A stretch of 16,374 nucleotides of DNA from Candidatus Woesearchaeota archaeon (GTDB lineage: Archaea > Nanobdellota > Nanobdellia > SCGC-AAA011-G17 > GW2011-AR17), in the NCBI GenBank assembly GCA_018302165.1, contig JAGWAA010000010.1:1-16374 (forward strand). The letters are read 5' to 3'. Position numbers and translations under genes: made by a program. The first letter of the stretch is position 1; each line of letters starts with the position of its first letter. The notes beneath the pieces were generated by a model. It was not told the DNA's origin and did no database searches. It saw nothing but the letters and a program-made list of their open reading frames with translations. Below, piece by piece: positions 13,326-16,374 of this stretch.

Positions 13326-13811
13326 TTATTTTTTTAATGATTCTATTAATTTTAGTAATTTCTTTTTTTCACGAGGTTCTACTATATAACCCATACATTT
13401 TTTGCTGCTACATTTACAGGGATGATCAAGACTTTCTTTGTAAGTATAACAATAATTAATGTTTAGCTCTTCACCTTTTTTGATATTTCTTTTAGATACA
13501 AACCAAATTCGATCATTTTCAAATTCAGCTTTGCAATTAGGACTGCAGGAATTATTAAAATATTTAGCATCATTATTTGGGAGATTTCCATCTAAAGAAT
13601 ACTCATCGTTTAATTCAAAAATATAAACTGCGCCTTTTTCAGAATCATTCTTGGAATCCTCTAAAGTTAAATGAGATCTTCTTTCGCCTTCAGCGTGAGA
13701 TATTTTTTCTCCAAGATATTCAATAACTTTTGTTCCTTTCTTAATATCTTGAACTGCAAAAACACCTTTGCCATGAACTTTTGACTCTTTGATTACAACT
13801 AAATTATTCAT
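13326..13811 (-). CDS. SET-domain protein lysine methyltransferase
   Basis: A compact SET protein of 161 aa, predicted to transfer methyl from SAM to a lysine side chain. Motifs in order: the N-terminal GKGVFA (14-19), YLGE (32-35), the pseudoknot motif YFNNSCSPNC (84-93, equivalent to NHSCxPN), GEELNINYCY (113-122), and a post-SET cluster CKCSSKKCMGYI (132-142). That cluster can bind zinc with Cys93, Cys132, Cys134 and Cys139. The set is complete, so it should be active. It has no extra targeting domain, so its substrate is open: a chromatin protein, ribosomal protein or factor. A TATA-like TTTAAAAAC lies about 27 nt upstream. It shares a 78-nt divergent promoter with the M50 gene and meets gltX tail to tail. 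Confidence 0.9.
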   Translation of the reverse strand: MNNLVVIKESKVHGKGVFAVQDIKKGTKVIEYLGEKISHAEGERRSHLTLEDSKNDSEKGAVYIFELNDEYSLDGNLPNNDAKYFNNSCSPNCKAEFENDRIWFVSKRNIKKGEELNINYCYTYKESLDHPCKCSSKKCMGYIVEPREKKKLLKLIESLKK

Positions 13812-13832
13812 CTCGAAATTTGAAGTAGGAAT

Positions 13833-13867
13833 GTTTTTAAACTTTTCTTAAAAGTAACTTTTATATA
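13833..13867. promoter_or_regulatory. Divergent SET/M50 promoter with a central dyad
   Basis: A TATA-like stretch for the SET gene lies at about 13833-13842 (minus strand) and one for the M50 gene at about 13859-13867 (TTTTATATA), each about 25-27 nt from its start codon, so both mRNAs may be leaderless. Between them ACTTTT-CTT-AAAAGT (13841-13855) is a perfect 6-bp inverted repeat, a possible operator for joint control. Confidence 0.45.
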
Positions 13868-13889
13868 TCTCAAATAATCATTTTAAACA

Positions 13890-14477
13890 ATGCAAATAAA
13901 ATTTTCAAAAATAGAACTTAGAGATTTAGGAAAAGCTTGGCTATTTATTTCTATAGCTTTTGGTATAGTTTTATCAGGAGGAGTTTTTGGATTAACTTTA
14001 TTCAAAAGTTTTATTCTTGCTGCATTTACAGTTGGGACAGGATTTTTACTTCATGAATTAGGACATAAAATTGTTGCACAAAGATATGGATGTTTTGCAG
14101 AATTCAGAGCCGATAACTTTATGCTTTTTCTAGCAGTATTAACATCTTTCTTAGGAGTTATATTTGCAGCTCCTGGAGCGGTAATGATTGCAGGACGCAT
14201 AAGCAAAGAAAAGAATGGGATTATTTCTATTGCTGGGCCATTAGTGAATATCTTTCTAGCAATTATATTTTTAATCTTAAATATGATCATAACTAATGGA
14301 TTCTTTAGTGAATTATTTGCATTTGGATTTTTAGTTAATTCTTGGTTAGCATTATTTAATTTGATTCCATTATGGGTTCTTGATGGGAAAAAAGTTTTTG
14401 ATTGGAATAAAGGGGTTTATTTTTTAACCTTGTTTATAGCAATTGGGCTTTTTATTAGTGGAATGGGATTATTTTGA
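13890..14477 (+). CDS. M50-family membrane zinc metalloprotease (site-2 protease-like)
   Basis: An intramembrane zinc protease candidate of 195 aa with about five to six membrane helices. The zinc motif HELGH (55-59) lies at the end of a helix (AAFTVGTGFLLHELGHKIVAQRYG). The third ligand is Asp165 in NLIPLWVLDGKKVF, the family's second signature. FAAPGAVMIAG near 92-102 matches the archaeal small M50 group. No PDZ or CBS domain is present. The gene starts an apparent three-gene operon; the kinase-like gene starts 6 nt after its stop. Substrates are unknown. Family relatives cleave membrane-bound regulators. Confidence 0.9.
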   Translation: MQIKFSKIELRDLGKAWLFISIAFGIVLSGGVFGLTLFKSFILAAFTVGTGFLLHELGHKIVAQRYGCFAEFRADNFMLFLAVLTSFLGVIFAAPGAVMIAGRISKEKNGIISIAGPLVNIFLAIIFLILNMIITNGFFSELFAFGFLVNSWLALFNLIPLWVLDGKKVFDWNKGVYFLTLFIAIGLFISGMGLF

Positions 14478-14483
14478 ATAATA

Positions 14484-16081
14484 ATGTTTTTAAATTCAAA
14501 GAAGTTAAAATATTATATGGGTTTTATAGGTGCAATCAAAAGATTTTCTAGGTTAAGAGTAATAATTGAACTTTTGATAAGAGAGGGATTTGATGATGTT
14601 ATTGGAAGATTACATTTCAATACACCAATGCATTTTGGGGAAAAATTAAATATCAAATCAAAAAAAGAGTTACATGGAAGTACTGCTGAAAGATTAAGGA
14701 TTGTTTTAGAAGAAGCTGGTGGAGCGTTTGTTAAACTAGGACAGATGCTTTCATTGCGTTCAGATTTGATTCCACAAGAATATTGTGATGAATTTTCAAA
14801 ATTACAAGATTCTGTTAAACCATTTCCAATGTACCAAGTTAGAAAAATTATTCAGGAAGAATTTGGGAAGCCTATAAACAAAATATTTGATGAATTTGAT
14901 GAGACTCCAATTGCTGCAGCCTCAGTTGGGCAAGTACATAAAGCAAAATTAAAAACGGGAGAAGTTGTTGCAGTAAAAGTTCAAAGGCCAGACATAAAAA
15001 AAATATTTGAAGCAGATATTGATTTAATGGATTTTATTGCTGAAGAAGCTGAAAAATATTGGCCAGATTTCAAAATATTCAAGCCAAAAGAATTAGTAAA
15101 ACAATTTAGAGATTATACTATCAAAGAAATGGATTATCAAACAGAAGCAAAAAATATTGATATATTCTATAATCATTATAAGTATCATTCGCACATTAAA
15201 ATTCCAAAAGTCTATTGGGATTGTACAACTAAAAGAATTTTAACCATGGAATATATAGATGGAAGAAAAATTTCTGTCATTGATGATTTAGGTGTTGAAC
15301 AAAAGAAAAAAATTGCTATGTTAGTATACAAAAGTATGCTCACACAAGTATTAGAAATGAGAATATTTCATGCTGACCCACACCCAGGAAATATTTTTTG
15401 GACAAAAGATGCAAAAGTTGCATTATTAGACTTTGGAATTGTTGGAAGATTATCACCAGATATAAATTCAAAGAAGATTTATTTGAAGCTTGGGCAGAAT
15501 TCAAAGGAAGTTCATTAAAACAAATGAATATGAAAAGATTCTTTACTAATACTTTTGAGCTTGCAAGAAAGTATGAATTAAATTTACCAACCAATTTTGT
15601 ATTATTATCTAAAGCTGTGATTACTGCGGAAGCTTTTGGGAAACAATTATATCCAGACTCAAATTTTATTGAAGTATGTAAAGAAGAAGTTGACAAATTA
15701 GTAAAAAAAGAAAGAAACCCAAAAATAATTTATGATTCATTTAAAAAAAATATTTTTGATATTGGATTAAATTTGAAACGATTTCCAAGTGATCTTAGAG
15801 GTATGCTAAGAGTAATTAGAAGAGGTACTAAAATTAAATTAGAAGTTGATCATAAAGAATTGGGAGAATTAAATCAAGAATTAAATATTTCAAGCAAGAG
15901 AGTTACTTATGGGCTAATTATTGGAGGATTATTAATTGCTACCGGATTATTTGTTGCAACAGGGGTAGAACCAAAGTATTATAATATACCTTTGCTTGGA
16001 ATAATCAGTGGAAGCATTTCTATGATAATGCTTTTGATAATCATTATTTCAATGATAAAAAAAGGGGGGATGAACCAGTGA
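14484..16081 (+). pseudogene. UbiB/ABC1-type (AarF) atypical kinase, broken by internal deletion and frameshift
   Basis: An ADCK/UbiB-like membrane-associated atypical kinase/ATPase. First frame 14484-15518: KLGQ (84-87), the Ala-rich loop AAAS (144-147), VAVK (162-165), the E-x-D-Y-x-x-EA-x-N stretch at 215-224, MEYIDG (255-260), catalytic HADPHPGN (296-303) and LLDFG (314-318). The frame is lost after GRLSPD (about 15459). It resumes in another frame from about 15461 with KFKEDLFEAWAEFKGSSLK, ARKYELNLP and KQLYPDSNF, all family-typical, and ends with two membrane helices. Compared with E. coli UbiB about 30-40 residues are missing at the junction, and the loss must be 3n+1 nt. The kinase core is complete, but the C-terminal lobe and membrane anchor would be cut off. 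It lies 6 nt after the M50 gene and overlaps the phasin-like gene by 4 nt. It is a true pseudogene or an assembly error. Confidence 0.88.
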
Positions 16082-16359
16082 GCAAAATAAGAGAAGTTGG
16101 ACTTGTTGGGATTGGTGCTATTGCGACAATTAAAGAGAAACTTAAAAGATTAATTAAGAAAGGGGAAGAGAACGAAAAAGAGTTCATGGTTAATAAAGCG
16201 AAAATTGCAAGCAGTGCAAAAGCAGCAAGTAGGGAAGCTCTAGCAATATCTAGAAAGAGTTTGATTATGCTCGAAAAAGAGTTGAAAAAACTTGAAATGG
16301 CTGCTAGAAAAACCGAAAAAACTTTGAAAACTAAAGTCAAGAAAAAGAAAAGACTTTAA
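16078..16359 (+). CDS. Phasin-like small helical protein
   Basis: A 93-aa product with a short hydrophobic, glycine-containing start (EVGLVGIGAIATIKEKLKRLIKKG, residues 5-28) followed by a long basic/Ala-rich helix with heptad character. This resembles the N-terminus and helical body of phasin-family proteins, which in bacteria sit on polyhydroxyalkanoate granules and are often encoded next to UbiB-like kinases. The start is a GTG overlapping the ubiB stop (GTGA), with GGGGGG at 16064-16069, 8 nt upstream; translational coupling is likely. No polyester synthase gene is in the window, so a granule role is not implied. A membrane- or lipid-surface partner of the kinase is a reasonable inference. 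Confidence 0.65.
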   Translation: MSKIREVGLVGIGAIATIKEKLKRLIKKGEENEKEFMVNKAKIASSAKAASREALAISRKSLIMLEKELKKLEMAARKTEKTLKTKVKKKKRL

Positions 16360-16374
16360 TTTTTTTATATTTTT
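16360..16374 (+). terminator. T-rich terminator at the window edge
   Basis: TTTTTTTATATTTTT-like sequence directly follows the phasin-like stop and runs to the end of the window. It is a typical oligo-T archaeal terminator for the M50-ubiB-phasin operon. Confidence 0.5.

Overview
The window looks like AT-rich chromosome from a DPANN-type archaeon, most likely near Pacearchaeota or Woesearchaeota. The lineage is inferred from gene content; no rRNA is present. Archaeal markers are an rpl1-rpl10(P0)-rpl12(P1) cluster, an archaeal-type glutamyl-tRNA synthetase, a HemK2/Mtq2 methyltransferase, a COG1340 coiled-coil protein, an archaeosortase-like membrane protein, and TATA boxes about 27 nt upstream of many start codons, as expected for leaderless mRNAs.

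Left part (1-3237): the tail of an unidentified gene, an orphan 246-aa gene (minus), divergent mtq2, a NYN-domain putative RNase whose leader carries a 9-bp hairpin, a 37-aa zinc-ribbon microprotein, and an orphan 239-aa gene (minus) with a possible frameshift at its 3' end. Positions 3238-3563 are a gene-poor promoter region with a possible 18-aa membrane peptide, a T-run terminator and the structured leader of the ribosomal protein operon.

Middle (3564-6312): L1, L10 and L12 are tightly packed with good Shine-Dalgarno sites and are followed by a hairpin terminator; a coiled-coil gene follows with its own promoter. From 6309 to 11103 the minus strand carries a surface cassette. A tandem helix-turn-helix-like protein overlaps by 4 nt the start of a 1267-aa membrane-anchored, glycine-rich, sequon-rich protein built of three modules of about 300 residues. 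An archaeosortase-like gene lies downstream.

Right part (11206-16359): a pre-PUA/PUA-like RNA-binding protein and gltX diverge from one near-palindromic TATA element. A SET-domain methyltransferase converges on gltX. An M50 protease, a UbiB/ABC1-type kinase and a phasin-like helical protein then form an apparent operon.

Two conserved genes are damaged in the sequence as given. gltX lacks, in frame, the segment just before its HIGH motif. The ubiB-like gene has lost roughly 30-40 codons plus the reading frame after its DFG motif. These are either real lesions or assembly errors. The best candidate for an undescribed system is the regulator-giant surface protein-archaeosortase cassette; the structured leader of the NYN gene comes second.
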